Below are positions 1 to 5,401 of a stretch of 5,401 nt of DNA, piece after piece. The position numbers were made by a program, and so were the translations under genes. The stretch lies in assembly GCA_044342535.1 (NCBI GenBank), contig JBIIPQ010000306.1, positions 1-5,401 of the forward strand. The letters run 5' to 3'. Origin of the DNA: UBA4615 sp044342535 (GTDB taxonomy: Bacteria; Pseudomonadota; Gammaproteobacteria; Burkholderiales; Burkholderiaceae_E). Below the pieces are notes generated by a model. It worked only from the letters and a program-made list of their open reading frames with translations, had not been told where the DNA came from and did no database searches. The stretch's first letter is position 1, and each line of letters opens with the position of its first letter.

Positions 1-102
1 GTGGCGCGCGGCCAGCACCGCCCGCCAGTCGGCGCAGTCGTCGGGCGGCGGCTCGCCGGTCGAAACGCGCCCGTGGGGCAGGCCGACGTCGGGCGCGTTC
101 AT
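1..102 (-). CDS. 5' end of an unrecognised protein gene, third gene of the opgH operon (partial)
   Basis: Only the first 34 codons lie in the window; the gene continues past base 1. The start is the ATG at 102-100, which overlaps the TGA of the upstream gene as ATGA (99-102), so translational coupling is likely. The visible protein begins MNAPDVGLPHGRVSTGEP and continues with an acidic PPDDC stretch and then ADWRAVLAARH. There is no stop codon to the window edge. The N-terminus is hydrophilic and proline-rich, with no signal peptide or membrane helix, so the start of the protein is probably cytoplasmic. That argues against this being OpgG, which is exported. Nothing here identifies the family. 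Its place behind opgH and an exported-protein gene suggests a role in the same process, but this is inference from position only. Confidence 0.7.
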   Translation of the reverse strand, partial: MNAPDVGLPHGRVSTGEPPPDDCADWRAVLAARH

Positions 103-1061
103 CGCTGGACGCCCGCATCGCCGGCCGACGAGAAGGCGTCGAATACCAGGTCGGGGGCGCTGAGGTTGTGGCGCGAGGGCTCGACGCGGCCGAAGCGCGC
201 GCTGCGCGCGCCGGCACTCCCGAATCCCATCACCGGCGCCTGCCCCGCGCCGCGCGCCCCACCCTCCCAGCGCGCGAGCGCGACGTCCGCCTGCGCGGTC
301 GCGACGAACATGGAGCGCAGGGCGGCAAAGGGCCGGCCGGACGCGACCGGCGGATCGAGCGCGATCGACAGGGCGAGGCGCTCGGCGCTCGCCTCGGCGA
401 CCGACAGCACGGCGCGCGAGCCGTCGCGAAAGACCAGCCTGAAGGTCAGCGTCGCCGGCTCGAACGTCAGGCTGCGGATCGCGACGAACGGGCGGCCATC
501 CTCCTCGACCGGACCGATCAGGAACGAGCTGCCGTAGGCGGTGTCGGGCAGCGAGGCGGGCGGCAGCGGCTTGGGCCGCCAGTAGCCATCGGCCGGATAG
601 ACCACCAGCATCTCGACGTCGCGCGCCGGCAGCCGGCGGATCAGCTGCACCAGGTGCAGGCCGCGCTCGACGCGATCGCCGACCCGGAACTCGACCGACT
701 CCGGTCGCCAGTTCGTCGCGAAGACATGGCCGACCAGCCGGATCGACGCATCCTCGTGGAGCACGGTGCTGCGGGGCGTGAAGACGAAGCTCGGGTCGGA
801 CGACATGTCGCAGTCGGTGAAGTCGGGTGCGGTGCTGTCGGTACGCACGTCGGCGATATAGGGCGGATGCTCGGCGGTGATCCGGAACGAGGCGACCGGC
901 GCGCCGACGAGCTTCACGTAGACGTTGTCCTCCTCGGCGCAGCGCGTCGGGCGGCTCGCATCGACGAACTCGACCTCGAGCGGCGCGGCGAGACCATGGG
1001 CGGCCGCAGCGAGCCAGCCCGACACGCCGAGCAGCATGACCGCGATGGCGCGGCGGGTCAC
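99..1061 (-). CDS. unrecognised exported (predicted periplasmic) protein coupled to opgH
   Basis: This gene encodes 320 residues starting at GTG 1061, whose first bases overlap the opgH TGA as GTGA (1058-1061). The open frame extends much further upstream, but that part lies over opgH in another frame and is alanine/arginine/glycine-rich shadow. The N-terminus MTRRAIAVMLLGVSGWLAAA, followed by AHGLA, reads as a Sec-type signal peptide (basic n-region, hydrophobic core, likely cut after Ala25). The mature part, about 295 aa, looks beta-rich and soluble. It has only two cysteines, C41 and C84, which could form a disulfide in the periplasm. A motif GRPF(V/A)A(I/L)RS(L/M) occurs twice, at residues 189-198 and 242-251. 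No strong Shine-Dalgarno precedes the GTG, which fits translation by reinitiation after opgH. I do not recognise the family, and it does not resemble OpgG as I know it. A role in periplasmic glucan handling is inferred only from the coupling to opgH. Confidence 0.85.
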   Translation of the reverse strand: MTRRAIAVMLLGVSGWLAAAAHGLAAPLEVEFVDASRPTRCAEEDNVYVKLVGAPVASFRITAEHPPYIADVRTDSTAPDFTDCDMSSDPSFVFTPRSTVLHEDASIRLVGHVFATNWRPESVEFRVGDRVERGLHLVQLIRRLPARDVEMLVVYPADGYWRPKPLPPASLPDTAYGSSFLIGPVEEDGRPFVAIRSLTFEPATLTFRLVFRDGSRAVLSVAEASAERLALSIALDPPVASGRPFAALRSMFVATAQADVALARWEGGARGAGQAPVMGFGSAGARSARFGRVEPSRHNLSAPDLVFDAFSSAGDAGVQR

Positions 1062-2839
1062 TCGGAGCCCGCCGCGACCGCGAACGGCCTGAACAGCACC
1101 GCCGAGCCGGCTGCGGCGGGCGGGCGGACCTCCTCGGGGATGCGGCACAGGCCGATCCGGCCGAGCGCGCGGCCGACCGCCGGATGCGCGGTGAACATCG
1201 CGAACGGGATGGCGCCGACCAGCCCGAGGGCGAACGGCGTGCCGATGCCCAGCCACAGCGCGCCGGGCGCCACCCGGGCGAGCCACACCGAGAACGCGAG
1301 GCCGACCAGCGTGTGCGGCCACAGGCGCCGCAGCGCCACGCCGAACCGGATGCCGTCGGCATCGCGCAGCTGCGCGGCCCAGCCGACCTGCCGCCCGAAC
1401 GGCAGCCCGATCACGAACAGCGTGACCGACACCGCGCAGACCGGCACGATCAGCAGCGTGAACAGCGTCTCGAGCAGGGCGCCGGCCACGATGCGCGGCG
1501 CCCCGCCGAAGGCCGCGCGCAGCCGCGGCCGCAGCAGCACGTCGATCAGCGTGGCGAGCTTGGGCGCGAAGCTCATCAGCAGCGTGATCGCCAGCACGAT
1601 CGCGCCGATGTCCGGCCGGAACGGCCCCTGGCGGACCAGGCCGAGCAGCATGAAGCCCAGCCAGGCGGGGGTGCCGACGTACATCGCGATCGCCAGCCAC
1701 AGCTGGCAGCGGCTCACCGGCAGCAGCCCGTCCATGCGGCCGAGCTTCAGGTACTGCAGGTTGCCCTGGCACCAGCGCAGGTCGCGCCGGATGAACTCGA
1801 GCAGCGTCGGCGGATTCTCCTCCCAGCTGCCGTCCTCCTCCGGCAGCACACGGACCTCGAAGCCGGCGCGTCGCATCAGCACCGCCTCGAGCTGGTCGTG
1901 GCTCAGCACGTCGCCCCCCAGCGGCGGGCCGCCGGGCAGCACCGGCAGGCGGCAATGCTCGGTGAACGGCGCGAGCCGGATGATCGCGTTGTGGCCCCAG
2001 TACGGCCCGCAGTCGCCCTGCCAGCTGGCGGCGCCCAGCGTGTAGGAGCGCATGCCGAGCCGCATGCCGAACTGGAAGATCCGCGCGAACGCGCTGGCGC
2101 TCGGCAGCCCGGTGGCCAGGGTCTGCAGGATGCCGATCTCCGGACGGACCTGCATGACGCGGACCAGGCGCAGCATCGCGGCCGGCGTCATCACGCTGTC
2201 GGCGTCGAGCACGATCAGCGTCTCGTGCGCCGTGCCCCAGCGCTCGCAGAAGTCGCGCAGGTTGCCGGCCTTGAATCCGGTGCCGCGCTCGCGTCGCCGG
2301 TAGGTGATCCCGATCCGGGTGCCGAAGCGCGCCCCGAGGCGCTCGACGAGCGCGGCCTCGTCGGCGGCGATCGCCGGGTCGTCGGTGTCGCTCAGCACGT
2401 ACAGCCGGAACCAGCGCGCCTCGCCGGTCGCCACCAGCCCCTCGAGCATCCAGTGCAGGTTGCGCGAGACCCGGGTGGTGTCCTCGTTGCGGATGCAGAT
2501 CGCCAACGCCGTGGACGTCGCGATCGGTTCGTCGCCCGCGATCGCACGGAGGTGAGGCGCGACCAGCCCCTCCGGGTCGCGCGCCGCGCTCATCAGCGCC
2601 AGGCCGATGACGGCGTTCCAGAAGCCGATCGTGGTCCAGGGCAAGGTGAGCGCGAAGAGCGCCAGCATCGCGAGGCCGAGCGGGTCGGGGCCGGACGGGA
2701 AGGTCGCGGCGGCCATCAGCGCCAGCAGCGCCGCCGACGTGGCGAGCACGAGCATGGCGAAGCCGAGGCGCCGCGTGCGCAGGGCGGGAAGGCGCGACCG
2801 GGAGGGGGCCGCGTCGGGAGGAGTCGCTTCGGGTGTCAC
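1058..2839 (-). CDS. opgH: glucans biosynthesis glucosyltransferase OpgH/MdoH
   Basis: Encodes a 593-residue inner-membrane family 2 glycosyltransferase expected to polymerise glucose from UDP-glucose into the backbone of osmoregulated periplasmic glucans and to help move it across the membrane. Two helices lie near residues 27-47 and 54-85. The cytoplasmic catalytic domain (about 105-365) holds the nucleotide-sugar motif D212-A-D214, the family block S313-H-D-Q-L-E-A with its likely catalytic Asp315, and R352-x-x-R-W-C-Q-G-N, the OpgH version of QxxRW. Further helices follow at about 378-402, 411-436, 451-480 and 508-550. The protein is much shorter than the enterobacterial form (about 850 aa) because both ends are short, but close to the short alphaproteobacterial type as I remember it. 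The GTG at 2839 is the first start in frame and leaves 28 mostly hydrophilic, partly basic residues before the first helix; the ribosome site is weak. opgG is not adjacent, which is unusual. The gene overlaps the next by 4 bases. Confidence 0.93.
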   Translation of the reverse strand: MTPEATPPDAAPSRSRLPALRTRRLGFAMLVLATSAALLALMAAATFPSGPDPLGLAMLALFALTLPWTTIGFWNAVIGLALMSAARDPEGLVAPHLRAIAGDEPIATSTALAICIRNEDTTRVSRNLHWMLEGLVATGEARWFRLYVLSDTDDPAIAADEAALVERLGARFGTRIGITYRRRERGTGFKAGNLRDFCERWGTAHETLIVLDADSVMTPAAMLRLVRVMQVRPEIGILQTLATGLPSASAFARIFQFGMRLGMRSYTLGAASWQGDCGPYWGHNAIIRLAPFTEHCRLPVLPGGPPLGGDVLSHDQLEAVLMRRAGFEVRVLPEEDGSWEENPPTLLEFIRRDLRWCQGNLQYLKLGRMDGLLPVSRCQLWLAIAMYVGTPAWLGFMLLGLVRQGPFRPDIGAIVLAITLLMSFAPKLATLIDVLLRPRLRAAFGGAPRIVAGALLETLFTLLIVPVCAVSVTLFVIGLPFGRQVGWAAQLRDADGIRFGVALRRLWPHTLVGLAFSVWLARVAPGALWLGIGTPFALGLVGAIPFAMFTAHPAVGRALGRIGLCRIPEEVRPPAAAGSAVLFRPFAVAAGSE

Positions 2840-2885
2840 GTGGGTCTGCCGTACTGCATCCGGTCGGCGGGTCGGCCGGCCGGGA

Positions 2886-2911
2886 CGCCGAAGGATCTCA
2901 TGCCTTCGGCG
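2886..2911 (-). terminator. perfect 9-bp hairpin between cytochrome b561 and opgH
   Basis: Bases 2886-2894 (CGCCGAAGG) pair perfectly with 2903-2911 (CCTTCGGCG) around an 8-base loop. The stem begins 19 bases past the cytochrome b561 stop and ends 46 bases before the opgH GTG. On the minus strand no run of T follows the stem, so it is not a classic intrinsic terminator. It could be a terminator without a U-tract, a 3'-end stabilising stem, or a partial attenuator that lowers opgH transcription relative to cytochrome b561. The structure is certain as a sequence palindrome; the function is inference. Confidence 0.5.
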
Positions 2912-2930
2912 CGAATCGTCGCCGGGTCGA

Positions 2931-3467
2931 TCAGAGCATGCGTCTGATCAGCCCGTCGCGCCGGACGAACTGGTGATACAGCGCACCGACGATGTGCCCC
3001 AGGATCAGCGACCCGATCGCGATCGCGCCGCTCCAGTGCAGGAACGAGAAGACCTTCGCGAGCGCCTCGTCCTTGCCCACCGGAGACGGCAACGGCAGCA
3101 CGCCGAACACCGACAGCGGGAAGCCCCAGGCGTTGGTGGCGAGGAAGCCGCCGATCGGCATCAGCAGCAGCAGCGCGTACAGGGCGAGGTGCACCGCGTG
3201 GGCGGCGAACCGCACGAAGGCCGGGGTGTCGGCCGGCAGCGGCGGCGGCGGATTGCGCCACCGGTAGACCAGCCGCAGCAGCACCAGCACGAACACGATC
3301 ACGCCGACGCTCTCGTGGACGTTGTACAGCCGCAGCTTGAAGGCCTCGTCGGCCGGCTCGAAGTACTTGATCCAGACACCGGCCGGAATCACGATGCCGA
3401 GCACGAGCAGCGAGGTCAGCCAGTGCAGCCCGCGTGCGGGCGCGGCGTATCGGAGGACTCGGTTCAT
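2931..3467 (-). CDS. cytochrome b561 family di-heme membrane protein
   Basis: Encodes 178 residues, close to the length of E. coli CybB, with four predicted membrane helices: about 14-33, 50-70, 88-110 and 140-163. Histidines H15 (ARGLHW), H51 (YNVHESVG), H144 (FLHWSG) and H158 (LGHIVGALYHQF) sit where this family places the axial ligands of two b-type hemes, one pair nearer each membrane face. The segment H93-LALYALLLLMPIGG is also typical. Members pass electrons from ubiquinol or other donors to partners such as periplasmic cytochromes or, in some paralogues, superoxide; the partner here is unknown. The ATG at 3467 has GGAG at 3478-3475 with 7-base spacing and gives the family's normal N-terminus (MNRVLRYAAPARGLHW). 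The open frame continues 106 codons further upstream, but that part is low-complexity and overlaps the divergent gene, so it is rejected. The gene is leftward and followed by a hairpin and then opgH; co-transcription is possible. Confidence 0.93.
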   Translation of the reverse strand: MNRVLRYAAPARGLHWLTSLLVLGIVIPAGVWIKYFEPADEAFKLRLYNVHESVGVIVFVLVLLRLVYRWRNPPPPLPADTPAFVRFAAHAVHLALYALLLLMPIGGFLATNAWGFPLSVFGVLPLPSPVGKDEALAKVFSFLHWSGAIAIGSLILGHIVGALYHQFVRRDGLIRRML

Positions 3468-3474
3468 GGGGGTG

Positions 3475-3478
3475 CTCC
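3475..3478 (-). promoter_or_regulatory. ribosome binding site of the cytochrome b561 gene
   Basis: GGAG on the minus strand lies 7 bases before the ATG at 3467. It decides the start in favour of the 178-residue protein over the longer open frame that begins at 3785. Confidence 0.7.
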
Positions 3479-3585
3479 ACGTGCGGGCCGGGCGCCATGG
3501 CCCTCGCCGTGTCGGGACGATACCGCCGGCCGGGCGCCCGCGGGGTGATTCGATCCCGGCGGATAGGGGCATCGCGTCGGCCAGC

Positions 3586-3628
3586 CGGGAACATCGATTC
3601 GGATGATGACGGTGCCGGGCGGTTCCCG
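3586..3628. repeat. 7-bp inverted repeat CGGGAAC/GTTCCCG in the divergent promoter region
   Basis: The arms are 3586-3592 and 3622-3628, exact reverse complements separated by 29 bases. A third half-copy (GTTCCC) lies at 3650-3655, in direct orientation to the second. This could be a regulator binding site or chance in GC-rich DNA. Confidence 0.35.
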
Positions 3629-3712
3629 ATACCCTGAGGCTGCCCTGCAGTTCCCCGGCAGCCGCCTCCAAGAGGAGCGGCCGATGGCAGCCGTCCCCCG
3701 AACCGACCCGAC

Positions 3713-3717
3713 GAAGG
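3713..3717 (+). promoter_or_regulatory. ribosome binding site of the Yip1-family gene
   Basis: GAAGG ends 6 bases before the ATG at 3724, a reasonable though imperfect Shine-Dalgarno. A better match, AGGAG at 3673-3677, serves an out-of-frame ATG at 3684. Confidence 0.5.
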
Positions 3718-3723
3718 CCCGCC

Positions 3724-4950
3724 ATGTTCCCGTTCCCACGCGTCAAGTCCATCCTCCTGTCGCCGCGTACGGAGTGGCCGGTCATCGACGCGGAGGCCTC
3801 GACGGTCCGTTCGATCTACCGCGACTACGTCGTCTGGCTCGCCGCGATTCCGGCCCTCGCGGGCTTCATCGGGCTCTCGCTGATCGGCGTCGGCGGCTTC
3901 GGCGTCACCGTCCGCGTGCCGGTGCTGCAGGGGCTGTGGAACGCGGTGATCGGCCTGGCGCTGATGCTGGCGACCGTCTGGGTCATGGCCTGGATCATCG
4001 ATGCGCTGGCGCCGAAGTTCGGCGGACGCAAGGACTTCGTCAGCGCCTTCAAGCTCGTCGCCTACGCGAGCACGGCCGCGATGGTGTCGGGGCTGTCGTA
4101 CCTGCTGACCGCGCTGCCGTTCCTGATGCTGCTCGGCGCGCTCTACAGCCTCTATCTCCTCTACATCGGCCTGCCCGTGCTGATGAAATGTCCGCCGGGC
4201 CGGGCCCTGCCCTACACCGCGGTGATCATGGTCTGTGGCTTCGTCGCCAACCTGGCGGGCGCCTTCCTCACCGTGTCGCTCGTGCCCGCGTACGGGCCGA
4301 CCGCGGGCGGCGACCTGCGGATCGAAACGCAGAAGGGCAGCGTGGCCGTCGACACCGCCCGCCTCGAGGCGATGGCGAAGAAGATGGAAGAGAGCGCCCG
4401 CAAGGTCGAGGAGGCCGCGAAGTCGGGCGACGCGGCGGCTACGGGCAAGGCCGCCAACGATGCGATGGCGATGGTCGCCGGGGCGCTCGGCGGCGCCACC
4501 GGCGGGCGGGCGCCGGTGACGCCGGGCGACCTCAAGGCGCTGCTGCCGGCCACGCTCGCCGGCCTGGACCGGGGGGAGTGGGAGTCGAGCGGCGGCACGG
4601 CGGTCGGGGTGTCGCTCAGCTCGGCCAAGGCCCGCTACGGGGACGGCGATCGGCGCATCGAACTCGAGATCACCGACCCCGGCACGCTCGCCGGCGTCGC
4701 GGCCATGGTCGGGCAGCTCGCCACCGGCGAGCGCGAGAGCGAGGGGCGCATCGAGAAACGCTACCGGCAGGGACGGCACATGGTGCAGGAAGTGACCGAT
4801 CGCCGCAGCGGTCACACCGAGTACACGCTGACGCTCGACAGCGGGCTGGTCGTCGAAGCCCAGGGGCGCGGTGTCGACGTGGCGGCCCTCAAGGGCGCGG
4901 TCGAGGGCCTGGACCTGGGGCGCCTGGAGTCGCTGGCGAAGGCGCGCTAG
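3724..4950 (+). CDS. Yip1-family integral membrane protein with a soluble C-terminal domain
   Basis: Encodes 408 residues. The first 190 or so match the layout of bacterial Yip1-domain proteins: a short N-terminus with the phrase V7-KSILLSPRTEWPVI, typical of the family, then five predicted helices (about 35-57, 71-93, 113-131, 133-154 and 164-190). Residues 195-262 are hydrophilic, with a likely short coiled coil at 212-236 (lysine/glutamate/alanine heptad-like) and an alanine/glycine-rich linker. Residues 265-408 form a separate domain starting with TPGDLKALLPATLAGLDRGE and containing RRIELEITDPG and EKRYRQGRHMVQEVTDR. I recall similar domains in proteobacterial membrane proteins of unknown function. 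If the N-terminus is cytoplasmic, five helices put this domain in the periplasm. The function is unknown; the family is linked to membrane organisation only in eukaryotes. The ATG at 3724 gives the family's usual start. The gene is divergent from cytochrome b561 and 127 bases before fahA. Confidence 0.88.
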   Translation: MFPFPRVKSILLSPRTEWPVIDAEASTVRSIYRDYVVWLAAIPALAGFIGLSLIGVGGFGVTVRVPVLQGLWNAVIGLALMLATVWVMAWIIDALAPKFGGRKDFVSAFKLVAYASTAAMVSGLSYLLTALPFLMLLGALYSLYLLYIGLPVLMKCPPGRALPYTAVIMVCGFVANLAGAFLTVSLVPAYGPTAGGDLRIETQKGSVAVDTARLEAMAKKMEESARKVEEAAKSGDAAATGKAANDAMAMVAGALGGATGGRAPVTPGDLKALLPATLAGLDRGEWESSGGTAVGVSLSSAKARYGDGDRRIELEITDPGTLAGVAAMVGQLATGERESEGRIEKRYRQGRHMVQEVTDRRSGHTEYTLTLDSGLVVEAQGRGVDVAALKGAVEGLDLGRLESLAKAR

Positions 4951-4961
4951 TCGATCGGGGA

Positions 4962-4986
4962 GCCCCCGCCGCAGGACGGCGGGCGC
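4962..4986 (+). terminator. GC-rich hairpin after the Yip1-family gene
   Basis: CCCGCCG (4965-4971) pairs with CGGCGGG (4977-4983) around a 5-base loop, and two more pairs lie outside one mismatch (4962-4963 with 4985-4986). The stem begins 11 bases past the stop codon. No T-run follows, so it may be a weak terminator or an RNA 3'-end stem. Confidence 0.4.
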
Positions 4987-4998
4987 CCGACGCGCTCA

Positions 4999-5016
4999 GG
5001 CCGCCGGGTCGCGGCC
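4999..5016 (+). other. second short GC hairpin in the gap before fahA
   Basis: GGCCGC (4999-5004) pairs with GCGGCC (5011-5016) around a 6-base loop. It lies midway between the Yip1-family stop and the fahA start and could add to termination or sit in the fahA leader. The rest of the 4951-5077 gap shows no clear promoter. Confidence 0.25.
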
Positions 5017-5077
5017 CACGACATCCCCCGCGACTGACGCGACAATGCCGCTCGGAGACACGGAGACGACCCTGACC

Positions 5078-5401
5078 ATGCCCCCCCTCGACACCACCCA
5101 CGACCCCGCCCGGCGCAGCTGGGTCGACTCGGCGAACGATCCCGAGACCGACTTCCCGATCCAGAACCTGCCCTTCGGGCGCTTCCGGCACGCGGGTTCG
5201 GACGAACCGTGGCGGATCGGCGTGGCGATCGGCGATCGCGTGCTCGACCTCGCCGCGGCACGCACCGCAGGCGGCTGGGACACCGAGGTCGCCGCGCTCC
5301 TCGGGCCGCTGGCCGCGGGCGACCTGAACGGCTTCATGGCCCTCGGCGCGCCGGCACGGCGCCGGCTCCGGGCAGCGCTGTCCGAGGCGCTCGAGGTCTC
5401 G
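5078..5401 (+). CDS. fahA: fumarylacetoacetase, N-terminal part (runs off the window)
   Basis: The first 108 codons are present and open to the last base. Fumarylacetoacetase hydrolyses 4-fumarylacetoacetate to fumarate and acetoacetate, the last step of tyrosine and homogentisate breakdown, in the cytoplasm. The visible part is the N-terminal SH3-like domain of the family: S14-WVDSANDPETDFPIQNLPF with G34 after it is the diagnostic opening, and RIGVAIGDRVLDLA (about residues 48-61) is the next conserved strand pair. The metal-binding catalytic domain lies outside the window. I chose the ATG at 5078 because it gives the usual start (a short lead, then LDTTHDPARRSW); GGAG at 5062-5065 is a somewhat distant ribosome site (12 bases). 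An in-frame ATG at 5045 would add 11 residues and has no Shine-Dalgarno. In many proteobacteria the gene follows hmgA (homogentisate dioxygenase), but here the upstream neighbour is the Yip1-family gene. Confidence 0.93.
   Translation, partial: MPPLDTTHDPARRSWVDSANDPETDFPIQNLPFGRFRHAGSDEPWRIGVAIGDRVLDLAAARTAGGWDTEVAALLGPLAAGDLNGFMALGAPARRRLRAALSEALEVS

Larger units (their letters stand above)
3468..3723. promoter_or_regulatory. divergent intergenic region between cytochrome b561 and the Yip1-family gene
   Basis: These 256 bases separate two divergently transcribed genes and should hold the promoters of both. I see no convincing sigma-70 -35/-10 pair, which is common in DNA this GC-rich. The clearest structure is the hexamer GGGAAC or its complement GTTCCC at 3587-3592, 3622-3627 and 3650-3655. 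The first two form a 7-bp inverted repeat (CGGGAAC / GTTCCCG) with 29 bases between the arms. GGAAC is also the -35 core of many ECF-sigma promoters, but no matching -10 element is clear. A strong Shine-Dalgarno and ATG pair at 3673-3686 is out of frame with the Yip1 gene. Confidence 0.5.

Noticed and set aside
1062..1955. Upstream extension of the exported-protein gene to a start at 1955
   Set aside because: It overlaps opgH in another frame, is low-complexity, and would bury the clear signal peptide that begins at GTG 1061.
168..2045. Long plus-strand open frame (625 codons) antisense to opgH and the exported-protein gene
   Set aside because: Arginine/alanine/glutamine-rich sequence with no domain or hydrophobic pattern. 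The opposite strand carries opgH motifs and a signal peptide, so this is a GC-rich shadow.
1184..2947. Plus-strand open frame of 587 codons almost exactly antisense to opgH
   Set aside because: The product is dominated by R, E, Q, H and A with no motif, which is what an antisense frame of a GC-rich gene gives.
3468..3785. N-terminal extension of cytochrome b561 to a start at 3785
   Set aside because: It overlaps the Yip1 start and lacks any family similarity. The ATG at 3467 has a good ribosome site and the normal family N-terminus.
2836..4815. Minus-strand open frame of 659 codons spanning cytochrome b561 and the Yip1-family gene
   Set aside because: It is antisense to the Yip1 gene and frame-shifted over cytochrome b561, with an R/H/G/D-rich product and no recognisable domain.
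5045..5077. Earlier in-frame ATG for fumarylacetoacetase
   Set aside because: No Shine-Dalgarno precedes it, and the 11 added residues are not typical of the family.
4947..5337. Minus-strand open frames of about 100 codons antisense to fahA
   Set aside because: The plus strand encodes the diagnostic fumarylacetoacetase N-terminus; the antisense products are serine/arginine/proline-rich without motifs.

Overview
The window looks like ordinary chromosome from a very GC-rich Gram-negative bacterium, most likely a member of the Pseudomonadota (Proteobacteria). The reasons are the membrane-bound osmoregulated-periplasmic-glucan glucosyltransferase (OpgH/MdoH), a bacterial di-heme cytochrome b561, a Yip1-family membrane protein and a fumarylacetoacetase. 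The short OpgH (593 aa) with its SHDQLEA and RxxRWCQGN motifs resembles, from memory, alphaproteobacterial-type OpgH more than the roughly 850-aa enterobacterial form. The class-level assignment is tentative. I see no mobile element, CRISPR array, rRNA or tRNA. Because GC is so high, nearly every frame is open, and most long ORFs on the opposite strand or in shifted frames are shadows. || Layout: the left two thirds is transcribed leftward (minus strand). Read in the direction of transcription it has a cytochrome b561 gene (3467 to 2931), a 91-bp gap holding a perfect 9-bp hairpin, opgH (2839 to 1058), an unrecognised gene for a predicted exported protein (1061 to 99), and the first 34 codons of a third gene (102 to beyond base 1). 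The last three are joined by 4-base stop/start overlaps (GTGA, then ATGA), so they form a tightly coupled operon. The right third is transcribed rightward: a Yip1-family membrane protein with a long soluble C-terminal extension (3724 to 4950), a 127-bp gap with GC-rich hairpins, then the N-terminal 108 codons of fumarylacetoacetase (5078 to the window end). A 256-bp divergent intergenic region (3468-3723) separates the two halves and must hold the control signals for cytochrome b561 and the Yip1 gene. || How the genes may work together: OpgH is expected to polymerise glucose from UDP-glucose and pass the glucan to the periplasm. Its usual partner OpgG is normally encoded immediately upstream, but it is not visible here. 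Instead opgH is coupled to a gene for a predicted periplasmic protein of about 295 residues that I do not recognise, and then to a truncated gene of unknown function. This is the most interesting part of the window, because the unknown exported protein could be an accessory or substitute factor in glucan assembly. Cytochrome b561 probably moves electrons in the inner membrane. Fumarylacetoacetase completes tyrosine/homogentisate breakdown, and nothing here links it functionally to the leftward cluster.
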